The translations under genes were made by a program, and so were the position numbers. A stretch of DNA of 64,000 nt, from the NCBI GenBank assembly GCA_028023455.1, contig JAQFVV010001067.1, forward strand, positions 1 through 64,000, in the 5' to 3' direction. The notes under the pieces are model-generated. The model was not told the origin of the DNA, searched no databases, and saw only the letters and a program-made list of their open reading frames with translations. Below are positions 14,195 through 32,558 of the stretch, one piece after another (positions within the stretch are counted from its first letter, which is position 1; each line of letters begins with the position of its first letter). The DNA comes from Epiperipatus broadwayi (taxonomy: Eukaryota; Onychophora; Udeonychophora; Euonychophora; Peripatidae).

Positions 14195-15134
14195 CATTTC
14201 AATTTCTTATTCTCCAATTCTTGATTTATAAGCCATAGTAGATAAGTAAATAAAACAAAAAAAACTTTCAACTTTTAACTTCTCATGAACTATTATATTC
14301 AGGGTATAAATTATATCAGCTCCACTGTCCAACTTTTATGCAGAATTATTAATTTGTGTGTGTGTGAATCTTAATTAAATATGTTTTGTATTTTATTTTA
14401 TGTCAAAGGTATTAAAATATTTATTTAACTGAAAAGTGTATGCATGGTTGTATTATGAGACAAAATGATTATGTTAAGAAAAGAGAGCAGAAGTTAAATT
14501 AGTATTGAAATATTTATTACTAGAATGATAGTATACTTTTAATATGGTATAAAATGCTCATTTTAGAAAAAAGAGCGAGATTCAAAGTGTTATTGAAATA
14601 TTTATGCTAATAGAAAGAACCTTTATTATGAGATAATGCATTTAATTTATGGAAATAGAATGGGGATTGAAATATTTAGTCATTATTAAGAAGTGATTTA
14701 AATTGAAGCTAAAAGAAGAGGGAGTATCTTTTAAAATAAGAATTTTGAATGATACAAATGTTTTATTGTGTGGAAAGTAATTTTTTTTATAATATTAAAA
14801 AATAGAATTTTAGAATGGGCAGATATTCCTAAGACAGCTACAATTTGATGAGCTAGCTGGGATTTCAGGTACTAGATTTGTTGCTGGCTGAGCAGACACA
14901 TTAATTACTGGCACCAAAAGGGATCTTCTTAAAATAAATAAAGTGTTTGTCTGGCCAGTGTTTTAATTTAGGAGTCAAATGTTTGTATTATTGGTGGCTT
15001 GCTACCAATGATGTTGTTAACTCCACCTGAAGGATTAGAAACTTTCAGAGATAGAAAAGTTTGTTAATAAGGGAAATATGAAAGTATATACATATTCTTT
15101 ATTCTTATTAAAGGAGGAAGTTGGGTGGTTCAAT

Positions 15135-15153
15135 TGGTGTGTCAACATGGGTC
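15135..15153 (+). promoter_or_regulatory. E1 primer-binding site (tRNA-Lys-like)
   Basis: TGGTGTGTCAACATGGGTC, starting two bases after the LTR end. It equals the E2 site TGGCGCATCAACGTGGAAC with CG-to-TG/CA changes, and both resemble the complement of the 3' end of tRNA-Lys (TGGCGCCCAACGTGGGGC). Confidence 0.65.
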
Positions 15154-15523
15154 AAAACTGGACGTTTCAAATGGCAGAACTGACATGGGTGGTAACTGGA
15201 CATTTCAAATGGCATGGCCAAAGTCAGCTCTAACTACCATAAGTGATAGTTAGTGAAAAGGAACATTACAGAGTGATCAATTTAAGTTAGAGAGCATGAT
15301 AGTATTGTTTTAGAGAACTGGTTAAATCAACACAACCAATAAAAAGTGATTTTGTATGACCATATAAAACATGGAGGCATAATCATTAAAAAAAAGAGAG
15401 AGAAGGGTACACTTTGGGTGTATTATGATAGATGAACAGGAAGAGCAAAAGTAGAACTAAGATGGTTAGGGTTGTTGTACATATGTTTTAAAATAGAGAA
15501 AGGGAATTTTATTGTTCAAAAAA

Positions 15524-16723
15524 ATGGAAGAAAGTGGAAGTGAAGGGAGGGCAATGTGAGAAGACCAATATTCTTTAAAAACTTGAGGAAAGTGCATTTA
15601 AAATGTTAATGAACAGGATGAGAGAAATATGTGAAGACATCAACCAAAATCAGCAAATAATGAGGCAGGAAATTAATGAGCTTATGACAAAGATGAGGTA
15701 AATGAGGCAGGTATTAACAGAAAAAATGGATGTATTCCAGGAAGTGGTAGAAGTAATAAGAAAAAATGTAGATGAAAAAAAGTTTGAGATTTTAAAACTA
15801 AAAGGAAATATGGAAAAAGTGAAGGAGGAGTTAAATAATGTGGAGGTGAACCAGTTAGAAGTGAGAGTAGTACAAGTAGAAAAGATATGCCAGGAACTAA
15901 TAATAGTCAGAAAACAATGTGACAGGAAATAGGGAAACTAAAAAAGGAGGGCACAAAAGGAAGTAGTAACAAGGAATTAGGGAACTTTGAGAAGATAATA
16001 GAGATCAAGGAGCATATAAAAACTGAAGTAAAGGAGATATGTAGAGGCATAATGGAAGACATAGGGCAGAAAATAAAGTGGATAGAACAGAAATATGAGA
16101 ATTTCAATGTTGAGGATAGGCATGGTAAATGGACAAATAGATTTATGGAGAAACAACCATTTCAGTGTTCAAAGCGAAGGTAGGAGAAAACCTGCTGAAG
16201 CATTTAGAAAGCTTGAGTAATTTATTCCATATTAAAAATTTGCCAGAAGAGAATAAGGTTGTGGCGATGAGTAGTTACCTCCAAGAGACAGCATGTGATG
16301 GGTGGCACACCCTGGGTAATAAACCGTAGACATTTGGAGAATATAGACATTATATTCTAAGAGCATTTCAGAATGAAGCCAGGCAAGATGGGAAGCTGTA
16401 CAAAATATCCCAGGAGAGGTATTCTAATGCATGGGGAGAAACACATGCACAGTTCTTTTACTGACAAGTATCAAAACTCAATGCATTGATGGCAATTTCC
16501 TATGTTGGATGGTCAGATATTTAGAACATTATGTAATAACATGCCACTAAGTATATAACAGCTAATGTTAAGCAAAGATGGACAGCCAGTAGAGGAAATG
16601 ATGGAATTTTTAATGCATATTGGTTACAGCAACCTACCCCAGAAACCCCTAGAGTTATACAGGAGATGAAATGGTTATAATGACTCACGTGGCAGAAAAA
16701 AAGAACCACCTGATCGAGTGTAA
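15524..16723 (+). pseudogene. E1 gag relic
   Basis: Homologous over its whole length to the intact gag of E2 at 33,622-34,788: same start context, the glutamate- and methionine-rich N-terminal half (EINELMTKMR, then a stop, then MRQVLTEKMDVFQEV), and the capsid-like block ('ENLLKHLESLSN' region near 16,185-16,230). The end is also shared (PPDRV, then TAA at 16,721). Stops and frameshifts break it in many places, for example the stop at about 15,699-15,701 and the one in the AGGAAATAGGG run near 15,930. The second half lost most CG dinucleotides present in E2. No zinc knuckle and no pol follow. Confidence 0.85.
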
Positions 16724-16876
16724 ATAAAAAATATAACAAAGTAGAAAATTTAACAAATAACATGGCTAGACAAGAATAGGGGAAAATGAACTTCAATCAA
16801 AACAAAGCAATGTGATTTTATAGTATTTCTGAATTTGGATTTTGAAACTAATATGCTCAGAATGATATTTTAGTCT

Positions 16877-16897
16877 CAAGGGGAGAAATGGAGAAAA
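16877..16897 (+). promoter_or_regulatory. E1 polypurine tract
   Basis: AAGGGGAGAAATGGAGAAAA-type purine run directly before the 3' LTR start (TGTAGTGAG). It marks plus-strand DNA priming and supports a 5'-to-3' plus orientation. Confidence 0.7.
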
Positions 16898-18848
16898 TGT
16901 AGTGAGGTACATCATTACAGAATGTTTTAGTGTTTTAAGAGTAAAAATACTTAGGAAATTTCATTTAAAAAAAAAAAAAAAAGTTAAACAAAAAAAAAAA
17001 AAAGTAAAATAAAAGTTTAAAAGTTTCAAGAAAAAGAAATTTAAAAACAAAAAATTTAGGGTAGGGGGGTTAATTGCTAAATTAAAAAAAGAGGGTCGGG
17101 GGGAATTGAAATAAAAATGATTTAATATTACTTTTAATTAATTTGTAATAAAACTAAAAAAGGGAGTTTGTTTTGTCTTATAATAAAAAGATTGAATGTG
17201 TGCATGTATAAATAGATTTTAAAAAAAGGAAAGGAATTTTAAAAAGGCAATGGAGAGCTAATGTAATAAAACAAAAGGAAATCTAATTAAATGGCTAAGG
17301 AAAAATTAACAAAGAAACTAAATATTACTATTCACTTAAACCAATGACCAATGGAAAGATCAGAGACTTTAAATAAAAGAAACAGAAGTCCAATCAGAGT
17401 GAAATAGAATGCACAATGGATCCACAAGATAAGAAGCACCAGATATAAAAATGAGAACTTTGTATTGTTATCTAACTGACTAAAAAAAATTATATAAAAT
17501 AATAAAAAAGGATTATCAATTAAATTTGAAATAAATTTGATCGGAAATAAATTGGATCGAAAAATGTATTAATTGGAAATAAACTGTATAACAAATTGAT
17601 TGATTCCAAAAAATTACAGAAGCTACTATTAGAAGAGAATGATGCATTGCTAAACCCATTGTATTGTGCACCAGTCTGAATCTTCTCTGTGGCACTACCA
17701 GCAGATAGTTTGAAGGACAAACCATGTTCTTGTAAAGTCTAAGGAACAATGGAGTGTCTATGCCAAGATCCATGAGAGTTCATATAGTGTCACAAATTAA
17801 GGAAAGATCTATGAGGAATTAGTGCCAACCAGTTGGAACCAACAAATTACAGAAGCTACATTTTGTCATACTCACATCAAATCAAATTCAAATCCTAGGT
17901 AACATTTCATTTTCTTATTCTCCAATTCTTGATTTATAAGCCATGGTAGATAAGTAAATAAAAAAAACGTTTAATTTCTCATAAACTATTATCTTCAGGG
18001 TATAAATTATATCAGCTCCATTGTCCAACTTTTATGCAGAATTATTAATTGTGTGTGTGTGTGCAAATCTTAATTAAATATGTTTTGTATTTTATTTTAT
18101 GTCAAAGGTATTAAAATATTTATTTAACTAAAAAGTGTGTGCATGGTTGTATTATGAGACAAAATGATTATGTTAAGAAAAGAGAGCAGAAGCTAAATCT
18201 GAAATATTTATTACTAGAACAATTGTATGCTTTTAATGTGGTACAAAATGCTCATTTTAGAAAAAAGAGCGAGATTCAAAGTGTTATTGAAATATTTATG
18301 CTAATAGAAGAAATGTATATTTTTTATTATGAGATAATGCATTTAATTTATGGAAATAGAGCAGGAATTGAAATATTTAGTCATTATTAAGAAGTGATTT
18401 AAGTTGAAGCTAAAAGAATAGAGAGTATCTTTTGAAATAAGGATTTTGAATGACGCAAATGTTTTATTGTGCAGTAAGTAATTTTTTTTTTATAATATTA
18501 AGAAATAGAATTTTAGAATGGGCAGATATTCCTAAGACAACTACAATTCTGATGAGATAGCTGGGATTTCAGGTACTAGATTCATTTCTGGTTGAGCAGA
18601 CACATTAATTACTCCATGAATAACTGGCACCAAAAGGGATCTCCTTAAAATAAATAAAGTGTTTGGTTGGCCAGTGTTTTAATTTAGTAGCTGAGTGTTT
18701 ATGTTATTGGTGGCTTGATGACCAATGATATTGTTCACTCCACCTGAGGGACCACAACCTTCAGAGATAGAAAAGTTTGTTAATAAGGGAAATATGAAAG
18801 TATATACATATTGTTTATTTTTATTAAAGGTGGAAGGTGGGTGGTTCA
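16898..18848 (+). repeat. E1 3' LTR
   Basis: Starts TGTAGTGAGG and ends GGTTCA, followed by (TA)n. It is longer at its start than the 5' LTR. The 83-codon open frame at 18,139-18,390 is disrupted in the 5' LTR copy (14,440 onward) and is not supported as a gene. Confidence 0.85.
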
Positions 18849-18870
18849 ATATATATATATATATATATAT
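18849..18870. repeat. (TA)n between E1 and foldback FB1
   Basis: About 11 TA units. It is both the right flank of E1 and the left flank of FB1. Confidence 0.95.
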
Positions 18871-20380
18871 GATCAATAGATGGCGTCTTTACCAAAACCG
18901 CCGAAACAAGTGTAAAATATTTTTACATAAACGCAAAAGGAGTCAGAATTAACTACCTCTTTCATTTTGCTCACCTCCAGATCAGCTGATTTCAAGCTGG
19001 TTTGCTTTCGTCAGTGGAAGGATAGAGCTATAGAAACTAGGTCTAAAGACTGACTCTCAAGCGTTTATGCAAAACGTTTATATCAGTTTGCAAGCGTGAA
19101 TTTTTCAGACTGGTAAAGTCTTCAAACTCAGCCTAGCAAGCTAGATATCTATATGGGTCTGATCTCAGTTCAGTTTCACCACATAGTCAAAGTCTCTGCA
19201 ATATATATCATTGCAAGAAAACTTTAAAGGTACATTTATGAAAAATAAATACAAGTTAGTCACGTAACCTGCTATCACTTGTTAGATGGCGTCTTTACCA
19301 AAACCGCCGAAACAAGTGTAAAATATTTTTACATAAACGCAAAAGGAGTCAGAATTAACTACCTCTTTCATTTTGCTCACCTCCAGATCAGCTGATTTCA
19401 AGCTGGTTTGCTTTCGTCAGTGGAAGGATAGAGCTATAGAAACTAGGTCTAAAGACTGACTCTCAAGCGTTTATGCAAAACGTTTATATCAGTTTGCAAG
19501 CGTGAATTTTTCAGACTGGTAAAGTCTTCAAACTCAGCCTAGCAAGCTAGATATCTATATGGGTCTGATCTCAGTTCAGTTTCACCACATAGTCAAAGTC
19601 TCTGCAATATATATCATTGCAAGAAAACTTTAAAGGTACATTTATGAAAAATAAATACAAGTTAGTCACGTAACCTGCTATCACTTGTTATTTATGATCA
19701 ATAGATGGCGTCTTTACCAAAACCGCCGAAACAAGTGTAAAATATTTTTACATAAACGCAAAAGGAGTCAGAATTAACTACCAGCTTGAAATCAGCTGAT
19801 CTGGAGGTGAGCAAAATGAAAGAGGTAGTTAATTCTGACTCCTTTTGCGTTTATGTAAAAATATTTTACACTTGTTTCGGCGGTTTTGGTAAAGACGCCA
19901 TCTATTGATCATAAATAACAAGTGATAGCAGGTTACGTGACTAACTTGTATTTATTTTTCATAAATGTACCTTTAAAGTTTTCTTGCAATGATATATATT
20001 GCAGAGACTTTGACTATGTGGTAAAACTGAACTGAGATCAGACCCATATAGATATCTAGCTTGCTAGGCTGAGTTTGAAGACTTTACCAGTCTGAAAAAT
20101 TCACGCTTGCAAACTGATATAAACGTTTTGCATAAACGCTTGAGAGTCAGTCTTTAGACCTAGTTTCTATAGCTCTATCCTTCCACTGACGAAAGCAAAC
20201 CAGCTTGAAATCAGCTGATCTGGAGGTGAGCAAAATGAAAGAGGTAGTTAATTCTGACTCCTTTTGCGTTTATGTAAAAATATTTTACACTTGTTTCGGC
20301 GGTTTTGGTAAAGACGCCATCTATTGATCATAAATAACAAGTGATAGCAGGTTACGTGACTAACTTGTATTTATTTTTCA
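18871..20380. mobile_element. Foldback element FB1 with tandem arms
   Basis: The left part is two almost identical direct units of about 410 bp (18,871-19,283 and 19,284-19,691) plus a partial third unit (19,692 to about 19,782). From there the sequence turns round, and 19,783-20,380 is the reverse complement of the same unit, more than one length. Unit landmarks are GATCAATAGATGGCG, ACCGCCGAAACAAG and CACCTCCAGATCAGCTGA. Both outer ends lie in (TA)n. There is no coding capacity. The layout is that of Foldback/TIR-tandem MITEs moved in trans by an unknown transposase. Near-identity of the units means recent amplification, gene conversion or an assembly artefact. Confidence 0.8.
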
Positions 20381-20399
20381 TATATATATATATATATAA
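20381..20399. repeat. (TA)n at the right end of FB1
   Basis: TA repeat directly after the FB1 end (TTTATTTTTCA). Confidence 0.9.
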
Positions 20400-22394
20400 C
20401 AATGTTTTTTTTTTATCATTGAAAGAAATATTACAATTTTTGAGATGTTTTTTTACCACATAACATCTTTATGAAAGTGTTTATTAGGTTATGGAGATTT
20501 TCAATACAGAAAACTACCATTAAAATACTTACTTAAAGCAAGAATATTTTCATAGCTTTATTTTTGTAACAAAAAAATTAAAGAATTATTGTGGAAAATT
20601 CATTGCAAGAATTTTTATGTTTTTTCTATTTTTATTTATTTCTAATATAATTCAGCATAATATTTCTTGGCTTATATCACTTTTATTTCAATAAAAATTT
20701 GTATATAGTTAGTTTGAATATTTTATTTAAAGCATAGAAGAGCAATATATTTTTCTTTTAAACAAATCCAAGACAGAATTAAACATATATTGGTATTTTT
20801 CTTTTCTTAAAAGGATTGTAGTGGATCTTACCATCCTATTGTGCATTAAATGCTAAATGGATAGCTATTCCTTTGGTGAATTTTGCTTTCAATCAGGTAT
20901 TTATTCCACATTTGACAATTTTTTTTTTGGGAATGTCGTTTCTAAGCAAAAATAGGGCATACTCTTTTACAAAAATAAAATTATTCTATGATTCATGTAT
21001 CTCGTAGCACTGTATTAGAATAGTTACTAGTAGTATTAGTGAAGTGACAATTTAAGTTGCAAAAACAATTTTAAAGTAAAGTATTACTTCAAAGTTTTAA
21101 TTTTCCATTAAATTTTTTTCATATATTTTTCTTTTTAATTGAAAAGTAGAATGTAATTATCTTTTCTTTCCTCCAAATAACCCTGATATATTAAGCAATA
21201 TACCTTTTTATTTTTTAGATAATTAGATATGCAATAATTGTAATGAATTCTCTGAGATATTTTAAAGAAAAATAATGGGGGGGGGGTACTTTTTTAAATA
21301 ATTGATTTTTACAAAATCTATTGAAGAATAAAAGATAAATGTACATTATATTTCTGTAGTAATAAGAAAATTAAAAAACAATAATGTGTTAATCTAACAT
21401 TGTGTGTACGCATATATATAATTTTCTATCCTGTACTTATACATATAATATATTGTTTGATAGTTAAAAATCAAAAAAATTTGAGCTATAAGTTAGAAAA
21501 GAAATAATTATTAATTTTTAATTAATCAACTACAATGTAATTAATATGTGTTAATATGATTATATGTTTTAGTATACTTGTAGTTCTAATCCTTATCTTC
21601 TCTCGAATACATTCTTTTTTTTTAACTATAAAATATCACCAATTTAGAAGGAATATATATGTAAAATTATACATAACCTTTGGAAATGTTAGTAACTTTA
21701 GTCATTTGAGTTTATTTAGGATGTAATTCAAAACTTCACTAAATCCATGGTATCTGATTCTATGCCACTTTATCCACACCTGTAATGCAAATACTCTGGA
21801 TATTTTTTGCAGCTTATAGTTCATGCCTTAGATGAAGAATATAATCGATTATAATTATCACAAAGCTTATTAGTAATATAATGACTCAAAGAATTTTTAA
21901 CTAATTGAGATTTTTAATTTGTTGATAATAACAGTATTGGTTTATTATAATTCTAAGAATTTTTCTCTTTAAAGATTTTGCAACTGATCATCTAATTCGT
22001 TATTTCTTCCTTCTTCCAATTCGTATCTATTTATGATGCTTTTACTTATTTATTGAACAACAACTTTGTGTTCACATTGAATTCTTTAAAACTATTAAGT
22101 CAAGAATTTAGTAAAGAACATCTAATTTCAAGAAGCATTTAGCATAAACTTCATTTGAAAACTTCTTTGCAAAAATGTTAAACAAAATAAAAAAAAGAAC
22201 CAAATTCTATTTCTCAATTACTTACTTTTAATAATTTCAACTTTTCTAATATCTATTATCTTATTTTCAAAAAAAAAACGAAATTGTCATTCATTCTGTT
22301 TTGCATGAAAATAAAATTTAAAATTAAACAAAAATATAACTTTGTACAAGTTTATGATATGAGGGGTTAGATTGGTATAAGGTCTACATGGGTA
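20400..22394. other. AT-rich stretch, nothing recognised
   Basis: No convincing coding or RNA-gene pattern. A run of ten G at about 21,277-21,286 stands out against the AT-rich background. Confidence 0.6.
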
Positions 22395-22738
22395 TGACTA
22401 CAATATCAAATACATCAAGGGCTTTGTGTATTCCATCATTGGTAGTGGATGGTTAAATAATTGGAAGTGTGAGAAAATTGAAGGCTGTCCATTATAGTTT
22501 AAAGAATTGCTACCTTAATATAAGCTGAACACTGATTATATAGATATGTGTGAGATTATTATCTTGCCCAACTGATGAGTGCTGGTTCTGCACAAAATAC
22601 ATATATTGGAATTAATCTATTTTTTTTTGTGTGTAGTCATTTATGATGGTTGGTTGAGATGGAGTGGAGGATTAATATAGACTGAAAAATCCTAAGTTCA
22701 ACTCTCTCGATTTACTTATATAAAAAACAGTGCACTGA
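22395..22738 (+). repeat. Dispersed repeat family R1, copy c (longest)
   Basis: Matches 2,775-2,962 in its right half and the reverse complement of 37,705-37,990 over most of its length (CTACCTTAATATAA, GAACACTGATTATATA, CAACTGATGAGTGCTGGTT, ATACATATATTGG). It shows that the full unit is about 340-400 bp. No coding potential. Confidence 0.65.
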
Positions 22739-23039
22739 ATAAATAGTCTTACTATGTATAAAACTACCATTCTCCTTACGTAATTTATTACTGCTAGAAT
22801 AAAATTATTAGTGATAATATATGTCAACATAACTTCTAGACTCAAACTCCATTGTTTATTAATATCAGGATTATTTCAATGTTCTGACTGACAACCATCT
22901 TCCTGGTAGTAAATGTCATTAAGTGATATTGCAGAGATGCATGTAAGTTTGAAATATGTACTTCCATCTTTTACATTGTAAAATCTTCATTTTAATATAT
23001 ATATATAATTAATTTGTAACTTGCATTTAAGCTGCATTT

Positions 23040-23570
23040 TATGATCACTAGATGGAGATTACCAATAGCTCTAAACAAGCTTTGTTTTTGTAGGTGCCAA
23101 AAGAGATAGAATTCAAAATCTCTATCATTACCTCCAGACCAGCTGGTTTTGAGTTTATGACTCACATCAGTGGAGGGCTGGAAGTCTAGAAATTAGATCT
23201 AAAATACTAACTCCAAAGTCAGCACTTATAAAACATGTTTCTATCAATTTGAAAGTATGAACTTATCAGACACGCTAAAGTCTTCAAATCCAGCTTGACA
23301 AACTAGATAGCTATAAGGGTCTGAATTCAGCTCAGTTTCACCATATAATAATAGCATCTGCAATAATGTATTTTATAAGTGCTGACTGTTGAGTTAGTAT
23401 TTTAGATCTAGTTTCTAGACTCCCAGCCCTCCACTGATGTGAGCCATAAGCTTGAAACCAGCTGGTCTGGAGGTGAGAATAACAATAGAGATTTTGACTT
23501 CTATCTTTTTCGGCACTTATAAAAACAAAGCTTGTTTAGAGCTATTGGTAAGCTCCATATAGTGATCATA
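23040..23570. mobile_element. Foldback element FB2, diverged relative of FB1
   Basis: Terminal inverted repeats begin TATGATCACTAGATGGAG on the left and end with CTCCATATAGTGATCATA on the right. Arms are about 170-180 bp. Internal landmarks are shared with FB1 (CCTCCAGACCAGCTGG, TCAGTGGAGGG, AAGTCTTCAAAT, GGGTCTGA) but substantially diverged. The right end lies in (TA)n. Confidence 0.8.
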
Positions 23571-29714
<6,144 letters not shown>

Positions 29715-29963
29715 AATTAGTTTGCTTAAACCTTTCGAACGTTAGTTAAGTAAATGTTTATTCCTATGTTAATTTTATTAACTGTAGCAGAGCACGCTTT
29801 TGGCTGGTGAAGCTTACAAATTAACATGCGGAATAAACCTTTACCTAGCTAACATTCAAAACATTTAAGCAAATTAGCTGAAATTGCGCTATTACAGATA
29901 AAATTAACATACAGGTATAAATTTTTACTTTGTTAATGTTGGGAACCTTTAAGCAAACTAATT
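29715..29963. repeat. Inverted repeat with a duplicated right arm
   Basis: Left arm 29,715-29,776 (AATTAGTTTGCTTAAACC...) is complementary to 29,818-29,879 and again to 29,900-29,963 (...TTTAAGCAAACTAATT). It looks like a small foldback MITE with one arm duplicated. No coding content. Confidence 0.65.
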
Positions 29964-31521
29964 ATTATTTAATTAATAATAAATATTTAGAGCTATTCCA
30001 ATGGTGACTACTATGTTATGCAAATTAATAAAACAAATTAAAATATAGATAAATGTAAAATAATATTAATAAAAAAAATTATATTGCTTTAAATTATAAA
30101 TTGTTTAATTAAGGTAATTAATTGAATAGTAACACATTTATAAATAAAACGTTTTCTAAGACTATCTACATCTATCTACATCTTGATGTATGAGATTGAT
30201 TACCTAGTAATATAAATGAACATTTTTTAAGCATATTTCTTGAAGGACTTGTTGAATTCATTTTTCCAATTATCAATTTTCTTTTGCTATTAGTTTATTT
30301 GGGCTTCTGGACAATTTTACAACATGATTGGATGGTATATTGCTTTTTATATTTATTGATGGTTCTTAGCACAGACAAGAGTAGTAACGTTTTGTGATAT
30401 GTCACATCTGGATCATTGCCCTGCAGGAGAAATAAAAAGATGTGTAAGCCAAGAGAGCCTTTCCTAACTACTCACATTGTTTGAAGAACCAACAAAAACA
30501 ATGAATTCTTTTTTTAGTTTAAAGAAAGAGCATAATTCTACTTACAAGCTGCTTTGAAATTATTCTTTCAATGCCTTCCAAGTAATTTTTAAAATCAAAA
30601 GTTTTGTTTTTTTATATTAATGTGGGTCGTTTTCAATTCCAACTACTCCTATTATCTTCTCCACTAACTTCTCAACTTTTTAATTTGATTATTAATTAAC
30701 TAGTTAAGCTCATATAACCTATACTTTATATATTTTCCTGTTTATTATATCAAAATTATTATTTTAAAAATAATCTTTGCTAGGATATTTATATATTTTT
30801 ATTATTATTATAACATTTTTGGTAGAGTTGTTTGACAAACAATATGTTACCAAGATTGTTTATAATCATAGAGGTTCTAAAAGAAATATTTGCCTATTTT
30901 ATTCTTCTTATTATTTTATAATTTCCTCATGCACTCTTCCAATTCTCAATGATCCATGCCTCATTTTCCATCCATAAATCTTCCTGAAAATATGTGTATC
31001 TAATTTTCTAGGTATTATCTCTTTTTAACTTCTTTTTGGATGCCATTATGGACTCATCTTTAGCCTGTGTTCAAATAATGAACTTGTTCTAGATATAAGG
31101 TTATCAAGATGAAATTCAGTATATAATATAACTGACAAATAAAACAATAAATAAAACAAAACAAGGAGCAAATGGCAAAAACAATCCAATTACAGGTCAG
31201 TGGATCCATTTGAGAGGGAATTTATACATTTATCAGGTAGTGATCAGAAAACAATCAAACCACAAGACAAAGTTACTGAATCTTGTAACAATAATTGACA
31301 GTTTGGAATTACTCTGATGGCAATGCTTAATGTTCATTATTCATTAAATGTAATGAGGCATACTAAACTTCAGAATATGAAGCTTCTAGTAACCAATAGT
31401 TTTATGAAACAAGCCATTATGACTGAGAAGTGTCCGATTTGTAAGAAAGTATTACAACATTTCTCTAACCTGCTGGTTATCATCACTAACAATTTTTTTT
31501 TGTAATTTTAATATAAAAGTG
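29964..31521. other. AT-rich stretch, nothing recognised
   Basis: Two short open frames (30,777-30,977 and 31,317-31,505) have no recognisable domain; the second contains a single CPIC motif, too little to call. Confidence 0.55.
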
Positions 31522-31540
31522 AACATTTTAAATTAACTGT

Positions 31541-31579
<39 letters not shown>
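31522..31579. repeat. Left flank of E2: 21-bp direct repeat plus (TA)n
   Basis: The 21 bases at 31,522-31,542 (AACATTTTAAATTAACTGTT and one more A) recur at 36,682-36,702 beyond the right LTR. On both sides (TA)n lies between this block and the LTR. Confidence 0.85.
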
Positions 31580-31582
<3 letters not shown>

Positions 31583-32172
31583 ACTGAGATACATCAGGAA
31601 GGAGTGTGCTTTATTCGGAGTTACACATAATTTTGGGAGAAATATAAATTGATAAAAGATTTGTTTAAATATTTAATAAAAAATAAAAGGTCTTATAGGG
31701 TAAAATAAGAATAAAAAGAATTTTTTTTTTCTCATAGAAGGGTTTATCGTTAAAAGCATAAATTAGCCAGTTGTATAAGATATAATTTTGAATCATATTG
31801 AAATAAAACCTAAAGAATTAAAACTTGATTTAACTAAAAATTTGATTTAATTGAAATTTGATTTAAGATTGCTTTAAAAAAAAAGAGAGAGAGAAAAAAG
31901 CAAGGTGGAGTTCGTTTTGTCTTATAATAAAAAAAAAAAAAAAGAAAATATATAACCAAAGGAATGTAGTGAACAATGGGAGCTAATGACAAACATGAGA
32001 AATTTCCATTAAACGGCTAGTTGGTGAAATAACTCTAACAAAGAAATTGAAATTTGCAATCATCTAAAAAAATGACCAATGAAACTGTGTAGAGAGTCGA
32101 AAGAAAGGAAATAATTGTCCAATAGCAGAAATTCAGAATGTAGATTGAATCCGCAAGATAAGGACCATAAAA

Positions 32173-32180
32173 TATAAAAG
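32173..32180 (+). promoter_or_regulatory. TATA box of the E2 5' LTR
   Basis: TATAAAAG followed by GGGCGAATTT. The same box is at 35,559-35,566 in the 3' LTR. About 60 bases upstream is a CCAAT-like TCCAAT. Transcription is expected to start near 32,200, leaving about 1.1 kb of LTR plus 300 bases of leader before gag. Confidence 0.7.
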
Positions 32181-32550
32181 GGGCGAATTTTCTATTGTAT
32201 TATGAGATTATTGAATTATTAGATTGAATTTGACATTGTGATTAAAATTTGACTCTAATTTATTTTCATAGTCATACTATTAATATACGTCTAAAGTTAA
32301 AATAAAACATAATGCTGCATTGTTAAACCCATCGTGTGAACAGCCGGCCGAATCCTTCCCTGCAATACCAACAGCAGTCAGTTCGAATATCTATTATGTT
32401 CATGTAAAACAAGAAGGAAATGGAGTGTCCACGGTGAAGCCCGCAGGATCCCAACGACATCGGGAAAAGGATCGCAAAAGAGTTAGCGCTAACTGACCGA
32501 AGGAAATACTATCAGAAGCTACGCTCGGAACTATGCATAAAGGAGAAAGC

Positions 32551-32558
32551 TAGGTAAT
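32551..32558 (+). promoter_or_regulatory. Candidate splice donor in the E2 LTR
   Basis: GCTAG|GTAATATTT; identical in the 3' LTR at 35,939/35,940 and conserved as CCTAG|GTAACATTT in E1. Splicing from here to an acceptor before gag would remove most of the long leader; no acceptor is proven. Confidence 0.4.

Larger units (their letters stand above)
13244..15132 (+). repeat. E1 5' LTR
   Basis: Begins TGTTACAG and ends GGTTCA (TG...CA). It matches 16,898-18,848 almost throughout, except that the first roughly 15 bases of the 3' copy (TGTAGTGAGGTACATCA) are absent here. It carries a TATA box near 13,760 and a candidate splice donor at 14,190/14,191. Short reading frames inside it (such as the one at 13,889-14,098) are not conserved as protein in the other LTRs and I do not call them genes. 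Confidence 0.85.
13244..18848 (+). mobile_element. LTR retroelement E1, gag-only, decayed
   Basis: Two long direct repeats (LTRs, about 1.9 kb each) flank a 1.77-kb internal region. This holds a primer-binding site two bases after the 5' LTR, a gag relic, and a polypurine tract touching the 3' LTR. No protease, reverse transcriptase or integrase sequence is present, and there is no room for one. E1 is an older relative of E2 (31,580-36,663): LTR core, PBS, leader and gag all align, with many CG positions of E2 read as TG or CA in E1. Both outer ends abut TA-repeat DNA (13,231-13,243 and 18,849-18,870). Confidence 0.85.

Noticed and set aside
18139-18390. 83-codon frame in the E1 3' LTR
   Set aside because: The same region in the 5' LTR has a stop and indels, so there is no sign of constraint.
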